NCBI GenBank assembly: GCA_963724625.1
Contig: CAVRVO010000015.1
Location: forward strand, 93,539-157,538
DNA length: 64,000 bases
Source: DATBVX01 sp963724625
Lineage (GTDB): Bacteria > Pseudomonadota > Gammaproteobacteria > Steroidobacterales > Steroidobacteraceae
Direction: 5' to 3'
Shown: piece after piece, positions 15,899-25,280 of the stretch
How the letters are laid out: every line of letters begins with the position of its first letter
How positions within the stretch are numbered: the first letter of the stretch is position 1
Notes under the pieces: generated by a model
What the model was told of the DNA's origin: nothing
The model's database searches: none
The model's input: the letters and a program-made list of their open reading frames with translations, nothing else
Position numbers and translations under genes: made by a program

Positions 15899-17206
15899 AT
15901 GCAGCGGGACGAATTCGCACGCCGGCGCCGGCAACTGATGCGCATGATGGGCAAGGATGCGATCGCCATACTGCCTGCGGCCACCGTGCGTCATCGCAAC
16001 AGTGACGTCGAATACGCGTACCGTCAGGACAGCGACTTCTTCTATCTCACCGGGTTCCCGGAGCCTGAAGCCGTTGCGGTGCTCATTCCCGGACGCGCCC
16101 AGGCCGAGTATGTGCTGTTCGTGCGCGATCGCGATCCCACACGTGAAGTCTGGGATGGCAGTCGCGCCGGTCCCGATGGCGCAACGCGCCAGTTCGGCGC
16201 CGACGATTCGTTTCCGATCGCCGACGTCGATGAGATTCTCCCGGGCCTGCTCGAGCGCCGCAGCCGCGTCTACTACGCCATGGGCGTGCATCACGACTTT
16301 GATCAGCGGGTGGTGGGATGGGTGAACAGCCTGCGGGCTCAGGTTCGCCAGAGCGCGCAGACACCGCACGAATTCATCGCACTCGACCACCTGTTGCATG
16401 ATATGAGGCTGTTCAAGAGTCGCGGGGAGCTCGACACGATGCGCCGTGCCGCACAGATCGCCAGTCGTGCACACGTGCGCGCGATGCGCTTCTGCAAGCC
16501 CGGGCTGATGGAATACCAGGTCGAGGCCGAGATCGTGCACGAGTTCCGTCGCAGTCGCGCCGATACCTCGTACTTGCCGATCGTGGGGGCCGGACGCAAT
16601 ACCTGCGTCCTGCATTACCGTGCCAATGACTGTGAATTGAAGGACGGAGATCTGCTGCTGATCGACGCCGGCTGCGAGTACGACTCCTACGCGTCCGACA
16701 TCACGCGCACCTTCCCGGTGAACGGCCGTTTCAGTCCGGAACAGCGCGCAATCTACGAGGTGGTGCTGCACGCGCAGCGCGCGGCACTCGCCAAGATCCG
16801 TCCCGGCAATCATTGGAATGAGCCGCACGATGCGGCCGTGCGGGCCATCACCCAGGGGCTGGTCAAACTCGGTCTTCTGAAGGGCAAAGTCCCCGCGCTG
16901 ATTCGCAGCGAGGCATATCGCCAGTACTTCATGCATCGCACCGGTCACTGGCTGGGCATGGACGTGCACGACGTCGGCGATTACAAGATCGACGGGCAAT
17001 GGCGCGTCTTCGAGCCGGGCATGGCGATGACCGTTGAGCCCGGGGTCTATGTGCCAGGCGGGAGCAAGGGGGCGGCCCGACGCTGGTGGAACATCGGGGT
17101 GCGCATCGAGGACGACGTCGCCGTAACCCGTGACGGTTGCGAGGTGCTTACCCGGCAGCTCCCCAAGGATCCTGACGAAATCGAACGACTGATGCAGGCG
17201 GCGTAG
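15899..17206 (+). CDS. pepP: Xaa-Pro aminopeptidase P
   Basis: 435 residues, the normal length. It removes N-terminal residues preceding proline. An N-terminal creatinase-like domain (about 1-170) is followed by a pita-bread dimetal domain. Metal ligands lie in LLIDAGCEYDSYASDITRTFPV (two Asp), FMHRTGHWLGMDVHDVG (His), MTVEPGVYV (Glu) and IGVRIEDDVAV (Glu). It is in the conserved ygfB-pepP-ubiH order. Confidence 0.95.
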   Translation: MQRDEFARRRRQLMRMMGKDAIAILPAATVRHRNSDVEYAYRQDSDFFYLTGFPEPEAVAVLIPGRAQAEYVLFVRDRDPTREVWDGSRAGPDGATRQFGADDSFPIADVDEILPGLLERRSRVYYAMGVHHDFDQRVVGWVNSLRAQVRQSAQTPHEFIALDHLLHDMRLFKSRGELDTMRRAAQIASRAHVRAMRFCKPGLMEYQVEAEIVHEFRRSRADTSYLPIVGAGRNTCVLHYRANDCELKDGDLLLIDAGCEYDSYASDITRTFPVNGRFSPEQRAIYEVVLHAQRAALAKIRPGNHWNEPHDAAVRAITQGLVKLGLLKGKVPALIRSEAYRQYFMHRTGHWLGMDVHDVGDYKIDGQWRVFEPGMAMTVEPGVYVPGGSKGAARRWWNIGVRIEDDVAVTRDGCEVLTRQLPKDPDEIERLMQAA

Positions 17207-17339
17207 AAGGCGGGCGCCGCCGCGAGTGCCCGCCGGCGGTAAGATTGCGAACAGAACGCCTCTCGATGAGGTCCAACGACCGCGGCGTGGGCCGTGCTTC
17301 TACGACGAGCTGCGGCGCAGGTTTCCTGCAAATTCTTCA

Positions 17340-18557
17340 ATGAGCGCTGATTCATTCGACATCGCGATCGTGGGCGGCGGCATGGTAGGGGCGAGCCTTG
17401 CCACTGCCCTGCGCCCGCTCGGCTTGCGCGTGGCTCTGATCGAGTCCGTACCGCTGCAGGCTGATACACAGCCGAGCTTCGACGATCGCACCACGGCGCT
17501 CTCCAACGGTAGCCGGCGGATTCTCGGCAGCATGGGGATATGGGAAGCGCTCGAGCGCGATGCGGCCGCCATCCGGCGCATCCATGTTTCCGACCAGGGA
17601 CGCTTCGGCTTCGCTCGCATCGACGCTCGTGAGGAAGGCGTTGCGGCGCTCGGCTATGTCGCAGCCAACCGGAGTATCGGCGCGGTTCTGTGGCGCGAGC
17701 TGCAGTCAAGCCCCAACGTGCAGCTGCTGTGTCCGGCGAGCCTCGAACAGATCGAAGTACGTGCCACTGGAGTGAAGCTGCTCGTCAATGCGCAGGGCGG
17801 CACGACCGAGGTGCAGGCGCGTCTGGTGGTCGCAGCCGATGGTGCGCAGTCCGTGGTGCGCAGGCACGCTGGCATCGAGGTGACCTCGTGGGACTACGGC
17901 CAGACCGCGATCATTACCAACATTGCGACACAGCGCTTTCACGACCATGTGGCCTATGAGCGGTTCACACCCACTGGGCCCCTGGCTGTGCTTCCGTTGG
18001 TGGATGGCCGCTGCACCGTCGTGTGGACGCTCGCGCCCGAGCTCGCCGAGACGACCCTGCAGCTCGGCGATGATGCGTTCATCGCCGCTTTGCAGGAACG
18101 CTTCGGGTTCAGGCTTGGCCGCTTCACCCGCGTAGGACGCAGACATGCGTATCCCCTCGCGCTGACGCGTGCCGACGAACGCATCGGCGAGCGGCTCGTG
18201 ATCATCGGCAACGCGGCGCAGGGGCTGCACCCGATCGCCGGGCAGGGCTTCAATCTCGGGCTGCGTGACGTTGCGGCACTGGCCGAGGCGATCGCGGACG
18301 CTCGAGAGGATCCAGGCGCTGGCGAAATGTTGGAACGCTACGATGCGTGGCGGCGTGCCGACCGTCGCAGTGTCATAGCCTTCACCGACGGGCTGGTGCG
18401 CCTGTTCGGTAGCCCCCTTGGGCCTATCAAGGCACTTCGTGATGTGGGACTGCTGCTCTTCGACGTACTGCCGCCGGCGAAGAGTGCCTTGGCGCTACTG
18501 AGCATGGGAGTAGCGGGGCGCCTGCCCAAGCTGTCGCGTGGTATCGCTTTGTCATGA
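17340..18557 (+). CDS. ubiH: 2-octaprenyl-6-methoxyphenol hydroxylase
   Basis: 405 residues from ATG 17340 (MSADSFDIAIVGGGMVGASL). A group A FAD monooxygenase that hydroxylates the ubiquinone ring. FAD motifs are GGGMVGASLA, the second NAD(P)H/FAD motif around VVAADGAQSVVRR, and GNAAQGLHPIAGQGFNLGLRD. The in-frame reading upstream to 17226 lacks homology. It overlaps the next monooxygenase gene by four bases (ATGA), so the two are coupled. Confidence 0.93.
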   Translation: MSADSFDIAIVGGGMVGASLATALRPLGLRVALIESVPLQADTQPSFDDRTTALSNGSRRILGSMGIWEALERDAAAIRRIHVSDQGRFGFARIDAREEGVAALGYVAANRSIGAVLWRELQSSPNVQLLCPASLEQIEVRATGVKLLVNAQGGTTEVQARLVVAADGAQSVVRRHAGIEVTSWDYGQTAIITNIATQRFHDHVAYERFTPTGPLAVLPLVDGRCTVVWTLAPELAETTLQLGDDAFIAALQERFGFRLGRFTRVGRRHAYPLALTRADERIGERLVIIGNAAQGLHPIAGQGFNLGLRDVAALAEAIADAREDPGAGEMLERYDAWRRADRRSVIAFTDGLVRLFGSPLGPIKALRDVGLLLFDVLPPAKSALALLSMGVAGRLPKLSRGIALS

Positions 18558-19786
18558 AGGCGAAGACGAATGTCGTCATTCTGGGCGGCGGTATGGCGGG
18601 CGCCTGCCTCGCCAGCCTGCTTGCCAGGCGTGGCGCCGTTGCGGCATCTGCGATCACTTTGATCGAAGCGAGATTGCCCGCCCGGCCAGAACCGACAGCA
18701 ACGGTGGATCTGCGTGTGTCTGCGATCTCGCGCGCCACGCAGCGCATCCTGACAGCTTGCGGCGCTTGGGAAAGCATTGTCGCCGGCCCGATCTGCGCCT
18801 ACGAGCGGATGATCGTGTGGGATGAAGCGGGGCAGGTGGGAGAAGCGGGATCGATCGAATTCGACTGTGCCGAAATCGGGCAACCGAACCTCGGTTACAT
18901 CGTCGAGAACCGCCGGCTGCAGTGGGCATTGCTCGAGCAGGCGCGGATTGCGGGCGTTCAGACCATCCAGGCTCGCGTCTCGGGTCTTTCGAGTGCGGCG
19001 GATTCGATAACAGTAGAACTGGAAGGCGGCACGCGCGTCGCGAGCTCGCTCGCGATCGGCGCGGACGGTGCCGAGTCACCGGCCCGCAAGATGATGCACC
19101 TCGGGGTACGCGAAACCGAGAGCCAACAGCGCGCCGTCGTCTGTCACGTTCGTACCGCGGCGTCGCACCGGAATACGGCGTGGCAGCGGTTCCTGCGTAC
19201 TGGCCCGATTGCGCTTCTGCCGTTGCACGACGGGCGCTGTTCAATCGTCTGGACCACGACACCCGATGAAGCTGTCGGGCTCGTAGCCCAGTCAGAGGAG
19301 GAATTCTGCCGCTGCGTCGAAACGGCAGTGGACGGTGTCCTCGGTCGCGTCGAGTCGGTGAGCGAGCGTGTTCATTTTCCGCTGCGCAGCGTGCACGCGG
19401 AGCACTACGTTCTGCCGCGCTTTGCCCTGATCGGCGATGCGGCACATGCGGTCCACCCACTGGCGGGGCAGGGGGTGAATCTGGGATTCCTCGACTGCGC
19501 ATCGCTGGCGCAGATCATCGAGGCTGCGCTTGCCGAAGGCGCCGATCCGGGTGAGCTGCGCTCGCTGCGCAAGTACGAGCGCTGGCGCAAGGGTGAAAAC
19601 CTACTCATGCTGACCGCTCTCGACGGGCTCAATGGACTGTTCTCCAACGACAACCCCCTGCTCGGGGCTCTGCGGCGTACGGGCCTGTCCGCGGTGAACC
19701 GCGTGGCGCCGGCCAAGGCACTGTTCATGCGACGCGCGCTGGGCCTCGCGGGGGATCTGCCGCAGATCGCACTCGTGGACAACTGA
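18554..19786 (+). CDS. ubiI: UbiH/UbiF/VisC-family FAD hydroxylase (UbiI-like)
   Basis: 410 residues. A second ubiquinone-pathway FAD monooxygenase with VVILGGGMAGACLASLLARRG at the N-terminus, VDLRVSAISRATQRIL, the mid-protein ADGAESPARK and GDAAHAVHPLAGQGVNLGFLD near the C-terminus. Position after ubiH is that of ubiI/visC, which carries out the C5 hydroxylation. A UbiF-like C6 role is less likely because Coq7 is present. The symbol rests on position and family; regiospecificity is inferred. Confidence 0.85.
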   Translation: MKAKTNVVILGGGMAGACLASLLARRGAVAASAITLIEARLPARPEPTATVDLRVSAISRATQRILTACGAWESIVAGPICAYERMIVWDEAGQVGEAGSIEFDCAEIGQPNLGYIVENRRLQWALLEQARIAGVQTIQARVSGLSSAADSITVELEGGTRVASSLAIGADGAESPARKMMHLGVRETESQQRAVVCHVRTAASHRNTAWQRFLRTGPIALLPLHDGRCSIVWTTTPDEAVGLVAQSEEEFCRCVETAVDGVLGRVESVSERVHFPLRSVHAEHYVLPRFALIGDAAHAVHPLAGQGVNLGFLDCASLAQIIEAALAEGADPGELRSLRKYERWRKGENLLMLTALDGLNGLFSNDNPLLGALRRTGLSAVNRVAPAKALFMRRALGLAGDLPQIALVDN

Positions 19787-19800
19787 GCGGACGATGCAAG

Positions 19801-20933
19801 GTGGGCGCCGACGGCTACAGACGGGCATTGACGGAGCTTCTTGGCGCGCGCCGGCATTGGCGTCAATGGCCAGCAACCCTGGGACATTCGCGTGCTCGAT
19901 CAGCGGATGTACCGCCGCGTGCTTGCGGATGGCTCTCTCGGGGCCGGCGAGTCCTACATGGATGGCTGGTGGGATTGCGCAGCGACTCGATGAGATGTTG
20001 CGGCGCGTATTCAGCGCGAGGCTCGACGACCAGTTGCGGACCTGGCGCGAGGTCGCTGCCGGATTGCGTGCGCGGCTCTTCAACCTGCAAGCACGCCATC
20101 GTGCTTTTGTGGTTGGCAAGCGTCACTACGATGTCGGAGACGATCTGTACCAGCGCATGCTGGACCGTCGCATGATCTACAGCTGCGGTTACTGGCGTGC
20201 CGCAGAGGATCTCGACGGCGCGCAGGAAGCAAAGCTCGACCTGGTGTGCCGCAAGCTCGGCCTGACGCGCGGCATGCGCGTGCTCGATATCGGTTGCGGT
20301 TGGGGTGGGGCTGCGCAGTTTGCCGCCGAGCACTATGGTGTGGAAGTCACCGGCATCACGGTGTCGCGGCGTCAGGCGGACGCCGCGATCGAGCGCTGTC
20401 GCGGGTTGCCGGTGCAAATCGTGCTTCAGGACTATCGTGACGTTTCGGCCAGCGCTGCGGGGCGATTCGACCGGATCTTCTCGCTTGGCATGTTCGAGCA
20501 CGTCGGCGTGCGCAACTACCGGACCTACCTCTCGACTGTGCGTCGCCTGCTCGAGCCCAACGGCCTGTTCCTGCTGCACACGATCGGTGCAAACGTTTCC
20601 GTCGAGGTTAATGATTCCTGGGTCGAGCGCTATATCTTCCCAAATTCGATGTTGCCCTCGATGGCTCAGATTGCACACGGCGCTGAGGGACTGTGGCTGA
20701 TCGAGGACTGGCACAGTTTCGGCCCCGACTACGACCGTACTCTCATGGCCTGGTACGACAACTTCGAGCGGCACTGGGACGAGATTGCACCGCAGTACAG
20801 CGAGCGCTTCCGACGCATGTGGCGCTTCTATCTGCTCGGCTTTGCAGCCGCCTTCCGCGCGCGGCGCAATCAGCTCTGGCAGATCGTGCTTTCGCCCTCG
20901 GGCGTGCCCGGAGGCTATCGCGAGGTGCGCTGA
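19801..20933 (+). pseudogene. cfa: Cyclopropane-fatty-acid synthase family methyltransferase, two frameshifts
   Basis: The N-terminal part reads in three frames: YRRALTELL (from GTG 19801), then ARAGIGVNGQQPWDIRVLDQ through GESYMDGWWDCA, then LDEMLRRVFSAR and onward to 20933. Shifts are near 19844 and 19980. The rest is intact, with the SAM motif VLDIGCGWGGAAQFAAEHYG, GITVSRRQ, FDRIFSLGMFEHVG and FPNSMLPS. Total length would be about 377 residues, typical of CFA synthases, which transfer a methylene group from SAM to membrane unsaturated acyl chains. Each break is a small indel within conserved sequence. The next gene overlaps its stop (TGATG). Confidence 0.85.
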
Positions 20934-22616
20934 TGGAGCCGTTCATCCAGAGCTCGCCGCGCCTCGGTAACCAATACCGCGACGACACGCTGCTGGGTTC
21001 GCTGCTCAGGCGCCGCCTGCCGGCTGATGTCCTCACCGCCATCGAGCCGGAGCTCGACCGCACCGGTGACCTCGCCGGCGATGAGCTGTATGCCATGCAG
21101 CTCGCCGATCGTCTCAATGAGCCGCGGCTGACGCACTGGGACGCGTGGGGCAACCGCATCGATCAGATCGAGCTCACGCCATTGTGGCGAACGGGCTGAG
21201 GCGGTGTCGGTCGAACTCGGGCTCACGGCGATTCCATACGAGCGGCGTCATGGGCGCTTCTCGCGCGTGCATCAGTTTGCACTCGTGTACCTGTTTCACC
21301 CCTCGACGGATGTGTATACCTGCCCGCTCGCGATGACGGACGGCGCCGCTCGTACTCTGCTCGAGTCGGGAAATGACGAACTTGTGGCGCGCGCCGTGCC
21401 ACATCTCACCAGCAGAGACCCGGCGACGTTCTGGACCAGCGGTCAGTGGATGACCGAATCGACCGGTGGCTCCGACGTCGGTGCCTCGCTCACTACGGCG
21501 GCGCGCGATGCCGCTGGTCAGTGGCGACTCAATGGTCGCAAGTGGTTCACCTCCGCAGCGACCTCGCAGATGGCGCTGACCCTCGCGCGACCGGCGGGCA
21601 ACGGATCCGGAGGCAGCGGACTGGCTCTGTTCTATGTCGAGACGCGCGATGCGTCCGGACGGCTGCAGGGCATTCGTATCGAACGGCTCAAGGACAAGCT
21701 CGGCACGCGCAAGGTGCCGACTGCGGAATTGACCTTGCAAGGGACGCCGGCGGTGCTGGTTGCGGGCACCGCACACGGTACGCGTCACATCGAGCCCATG
21801 CTCAGGATCACCCGCGCCTGGAACAGTGTTTGCGCCTGCGCGTTCATGCGCCGCAGCCTGGCGCTTGCCGGGGACTACGCGCTGCGGCGTAGCGCATTCG
21901 GTGCCCGCCTGATCGATTTGCCCCTGCATGCTGACACACTGGCGGGCATGCAAGCCGAGCTTGCCGCGGCTCTGCAGCTCACCTTCGAACTCGTCGAGCT
22001 GCTGGGGGCCGATGAATCGCGTGAGCTCGATGATGATGGGCAACTCCTGTTGCGGCTGCTCCTGCCAGTTACCAAGCTGGTCACCGGCAAGCAGGTGGTC
22101 GCCTGCGTCAGCGAAGCGTTGGAGTCTTTCGGGGGAGCCGGCTACGTCGAAGACACCGGGCTCCCGGTTCTATTGCGCGACAGCCAGGTCTTACCGATCT
22201 GGGAAGGCACGACGAATGTCCTGTCACTGGATGCATTGCTGCGGACCGACCTGCCGCACGGATTGCGAGCCTTCAGTGCGCGTCTCGGGCGCGCACTCGC
22301 CGGAACGCGGGACCCGCGCCTGGAGGATCCGGCACTGGTGGCGCGCCATCTCCTGGATCGTGCCGTACGCTGGGCTTCCCTCGGTCGTGATCGCGAGTCT
22401 ACGCAAGCTGAGGCGCGTCGTTTCGCACTGGTGCTGGGTCGAAGCCTGCAGCTCGCGCTGCTCATAGAGCAGGCGCAGTGGTCATGGGAGAGGGAGAAAG
22501 ACGAGGCGGGAATTGCGCTTGCGCGGCGCTTCAGCTCAGTGCCATTACCCGCGATCGATTCCACACCGCTGGCGGAGTCGCGCGCGGCACTTAAGGGCCT
22601 GATGCCCGGTCAATAG
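20933..22616 (+). pseudogene. AidB-like acyl-CoA dehydrogenase, one frameshift
   Basis: The reading frame from ATG 20933 (MEPFIQSSPRLGNQYRDDTL) ends at 21199, and the rest continues in another frame from about 21190 (ERAEAVSVELGLTAIPYERR). The joint is near 21188 (LW then ERAEAV). Combined length is about 560 residues, as in AidB-type enzymes, which are longer than usual acyl-CoA dehydrogenases. FAD/substrate motifs are WMTESTGGSDVGAS, RKWFTSAATSQMALTLARP, and ESFGGAGYVEDTGLPVLLRD. AidB is linked to alkylation-damage response in Escherichia coli, but homologs vary and the substrate is unknown. It is translationally coupled to cfa. Confidence 0.85.
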
Positions 22617-22831
22617 ATCCGGAACAGGTGAAAGTCGCCGGAATGGTTGTCGCGGAAGTCGGTGAGCACACGCCGCTCACGGCTCCCGAACAGTCCGGAA
22701 CTGGTGAGCAACGCGTCCACTTCGAAGGGCGACAACATGCGTTCCGTCTCGCGGAAACGCACGCTCGCAGACGAAGCAGGGCGCTGCTTTTCACCTGCCA
22801 GATTCTGTAAAGCCAGATTCGGGTTGCGCAT
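22610..22831 (-). CDS. Possible 73-residue hypothetical protein
   Basis: The ATG at 22831 follows a good AAGG ribosome-binding site six bases upstream. The sequence (MRNPNLALQNLAGEKQRP, then RFRETERMLSPFEVDALLTSS) is soluble, with a plausible helical C-terminal half ending FHLFRIY. Its last seven bases overlap the end of the acyl-CoA dehydrogenase gene on the other strand. I do not recognise it. Evidence is only the start signal and sensible composition. Confidence 0.35.
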   Translation of the reverse strand: MRNPNLALQNLAGEKQRPASSASVRFRETERMLSPFEVDALLTSSGLFGSRERRVLTDFRDNHSGDFHLFRIY

Positions 22832-22991
22832 ACGGTACCTTCAATAAGTCCCGGACACGCTAACGCTGCGGCAGTTGAGGAACGTTGTTGGACGGCAAGG
22901 TTCGGGCGTGAAATTGTCGAATTGCGAGCTGTCTCTCATCGCCGACAGGAACTTGCTGCGACGCGAAAATCGATAGGAGTCCTGGGCGGCC

Positions 22992-23099
22992 GTCGGGTGA
23001 CATCTGCCGACAGCGCCGGATCACGCTCCCTTTTGTAGTGCCTTAACAGCCAAACCCGCAAACACTGAAGCCGGCGCTGCCGGCAGATGTCACCCGACG
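22992..23099. repeat. 29-bp near-perfect inverted repeat with 50-bp spacer
   Basis: Arms 22992-23020 and 23071-23099 match at 28 of 29 positions (core TCGGGTGACATCTGCCG). It lies in the 499-bp gap between the convergent acyl-CoA dehydrogenase and phhB genes, 16 bp past the phhB stop. No T-run follows on either strand. The only other feature in the gap is the possible small gene at 22610-22831; I see nothing else between 22832 and 22991. Confidence 0.75.
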
Positions 23100-23115
23100 T
23101 CCACCCGCTCCTGCG

Positions 23116-23451
23116 TCAGTGAGCGAGACGATCGATCTTCGCGGCGCAGATGAAGTCGTTTTCGGACAGGCCCTGGATCGCGTGCGTCGTGAAACGCACG
23201 TTGCACTGGTTGTAGCCGACTTCCAGGTCCGGATGATGGTCCTCGACATTGGCGATGTGAGCTAGCGCGTTGACGAAACTCATGGTGCGGAAGAAATCTT
23301 TGAAGCGAAATTCACGCCGGATCTGGCGCGCATCGTCGGAAAGCCTCCACGCGGAATCGAGCTTGGCTAGATATTTGCGGGCTTCGGCCTGCGTCAAGGC
23401 TGGAACACCACCCTCACACGGCACGCATTTGCGATCGACCAGCTCGGTCAT
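23116..23451 (-). CDS. phhB: 4a-hydroxytetrahydrobiopterin dehydratase
   Basis: 111 residues from ATG 23451 (MTELVDRKCVPCEGGVPAL). It dehydrates pterin-4a-carbinolamine, recycling the cofactor of phenylalanine hydroxylase. The family core FRFKDFFRTMSFVNALAHIAN followed by VEDHHPDLEVGYNQCNVRFTTH gives the catalytic histidines (EDHHPD, TTH). Its ATG overlaps the ispG stop by four bases. No phenylalanine hydroxylase gene is in the window. A longer in-frame reading to 23787 lies within ispG and is rejected. Confidence 0.94.
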   Translation of the reverse strand: MTELVDRKCVPCEGGVPALTQAEARKYLAKLDSAWRLSDDARQIRREFRFKDFFRTMSFVNALAHIANVEDHHPDLEVGYNQCNVRFTTHAIQGLSENDFICAAKIDRLAH

Positions 23452-24674
23452 GACGAGGGCTCCTGTGGATACTTGCGCTGCACGTATTCTTCCACGAGCT
23501 GCTGAAAATCCTCGGCAATGCGCTCCCCTTTGAGCGTCACGGTCTTCTCGCCATCGACATAGACCGGTGCGACCGGGCGCTCGCCGGTGCCGGGCAAACT
23601 GATGCCAATGCTCGCGTGCTTGCTCTCGCCGGGGCCATTCACCACGCAACCCATCACGGCGACCGTCATGTCTTCCACGCCAGCATGGTGTTTGCGCCAT
23701 TCCGGCATGCGCTGACGGATGTGACCCTGGATCTTCTGTGCCAGTTCCTGGAAATACGTGCTGGTAGTGCGCCCGCAGCCGGGACACGCCACGACCATCG
23801 GCATGAACGAACGCAGCCCCATCGTCTGCAGGATCTCCTGCGCCACGATGACTTCGTTGGTGCGATCGCCGCCCGGCTCCGGAGTGAGCGAGACGCGAAT
23901 CGTGTCTCCAATCCCCTCCTGCAGCAGTACGCCCATCGCCGCGGTTGATGCGACGATGCCTTTGGACCCCATGCCTGCTTCCGTGAGTCCCAGATGTAGC
24001 GGGTAGTCGCAGCGCGTGGCGAGATTGCGATACACGGCGATGAGATCCTGTACGCCGCTGACCTTGGCGCTGATGATGATGCGGTCGTGCCTGAGGCCGA
24101 GTTCCTCGGCGCGGCGCGCGCTTTGCAGCCCCGACACCACGATGGCCTCACGCATTACGTCGACGGCATCGAGCGGTTCCGCGCGCTGCGAATTCTCGTC
24201 CATCAGGCGCGTCAACAGATCCTGATCGAGACTCCCCCAGTTCACCCCGATGCGCACCGGCTTCTCATAGCGGCATGCGACTTCGATCATTTCGGCGAAT
24301 TGGGGGTCGCGCTTGCTGCCGCGTCCGACATTACCGGGATTGATGCGGTACTTGTGCAGCGCCTCGGCACAGGCCGGGTGCTCCTTGAGCAACTTGTGAC
24401 CGTTGAAATGAAAGTCGCCGATGAGCGGCACGCTCACGCCAGCCTGATCGAGTCGTTCCCGGATCACTGGGACTTGCGCTGCGGCCTCAGCCGTATTGAC
24501 TGTGATGCGTACCAGCTCGGAACCGGCGAGCGCGAGCGATTTCACCTGTCGCGCGGTTCCCTCCGCATCGGCGGTGTCGGTATTGGTCATCGACTGCACG
24601 ATGATCGGCGCACCGCCGCCGATCTGAACTCGGCCAACCAGGACGGCGATGGAGTGGCGGCGAATGATGGGCAT
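23448..24674 (-). CDS. ispG: 4-hydroxy-3-methylbut-2-enyl-diphosphate synthase (flavodoxin)
   Basis: 408 residues. A [4Fe-4S] enzyme of the MEP isoprenoid pathway that converts MEcPP to HMBPP. N-terminal TIM barrel: VGRVQIGGGAPIIVQSMTNTDT and YRINPGNVGRG. C-terminal cluster-binding domain: VACPGCGRTTSTYFQELAQK and VMGCVVNGPGESKHA, giving the three Cys and the Glu ligand. Length and motifs are normal. It is first in a two-gene unit with phhB. Confidence 0.96.
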   Translation of the reverse strand: MPIIRRHSIAVLVGRVQIGGGAPIIVQSMTNTDTADAEGTARQVKSLALAGSELVRITVNTAEAAAQVPVIRERLDQAGVSVPLIGDFHFNGHKLLKEHPACAEALHKYRINPGNVGRGSKRDPQFAEMIEVACRYEKPVRIGVNWGSLDQDLLTRLMDENSQRAEPLDAVDVMREAIVVSGLQSARRAEELGLRHDRIIISAKVSGVQDLIAVYRNLATRCDYPLHLGLTEAGMGSKGIVASTAAMGVLLQEGIGDTIRVSLTPEPGGDRTNEVIVAQEILQTMGLRSFMPMVVACPGCGRTTSTYFQELAQKIQGHIRQRMPEWRKHHAGVEDMTVAVMGCVVNGPGESKHASIGISLPGTGERPVAPVYVDGEKTVTLKGERIAEDFQQLVEEYVQRKYPQEPSS

Positions 24675-24772
24675 CGGCTGGCGTTCTCAGGAGGAGGCGC
24701 GAAGTTTAGGGCAACTCTGCACAGGTTTCATGGAGCGCGTCAGCCGCGGCCCGTTGGCGGCCGAACGCGTGT

Positions 24773-25243
24773 TCAGTGTGGGGCTGCCGCGATCCGCGTC
24801 GTCTGCCAGTTGATGAGCTGCCAGTGCCCCGCACGCCAGGTGTAGACGTCGGTGTATCGCAGCTCGAGCGTCATGGGCTGGCCGCCTAGGCTGCCCTGCA
24901 CGGTGACGTAGCCCGTACCGACGGCTACCTCTCCGTAAAGGCGCGCCTGGAACTCGTGCACGTCGATCGACTCGTAACGAATCCGCCCGGTACGAACTGT
25001 TTCAAGGAATTGCTGCTTGTTTTCAACCTGGCCATTGGAGTGGCAGTAGAGCAGCTCGTCCGCCAACAGCGGGTCGAGGGCCGCCAGATTCTGCGCGGTC
25101 AATGCCGTGAAACGTTGTCGTTCCGCCTGTTGCACCTGCTCGATGCTGCTGTTTCCGACGCGCGCGACGCCGGAAGACGCGCACGCCGCCAGCAACGGTA
25201 AGGCCCACAACGCGACGGTAGCGAGTGTTGGACGTCTCTTCAT
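24773..25243 (-). CDS. Lipoprotein with SnoaL/DUF4440-like NTF2 domain
   Basis: 156 residues from ATG 25243. The signal sequence MKRRPTLATVALWALPLLAAC ends in a lipobox with Cys21, so it is a predicted lipoprotein. The mature part (ERQRFTALTAQNLAALDPLLADELLYCHSNG through LRYTDVYTWRAGHWQLINWQTTRI) is a DUF4440/SnoaL-type cone-shaped NTF2 fold. Members are ketosteroid-isomerase-like; ligand unknown. Longer in-frame readings to 25690 lie inside the DUF885 gene and are noise. Confidence 0.85.
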   Translation of the reverse strand: MKRRPTLATVALWALPLLAACASSGVARVGNSSIEQVQQAERQRFTALTAQNLAALDPLLADELLYCHSNGQVENKQQFLETVRTGRIRYESIDVHEFQARLYGEVAVGTGYVTVQGSLGGQPMTLELRYTDVYTWRAGHWQLINWQTTRIAAAPH

Positions 25244-25280
25244 GGCGGCAAAGCCTCTCTCAGGCGACGACCCGCAGGAC

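Noticed and set aside
15833..16999. 388-codon minus-strand frame across pepP.
   Set aside because: Antisense to pepP, whose metal ligands are all present.
22992..23099. The 29-bp inverted repeat as an insertion-sequence end.
   Set aside because: No transposase or target-site duplication is present and the spacer is only 50 bp.
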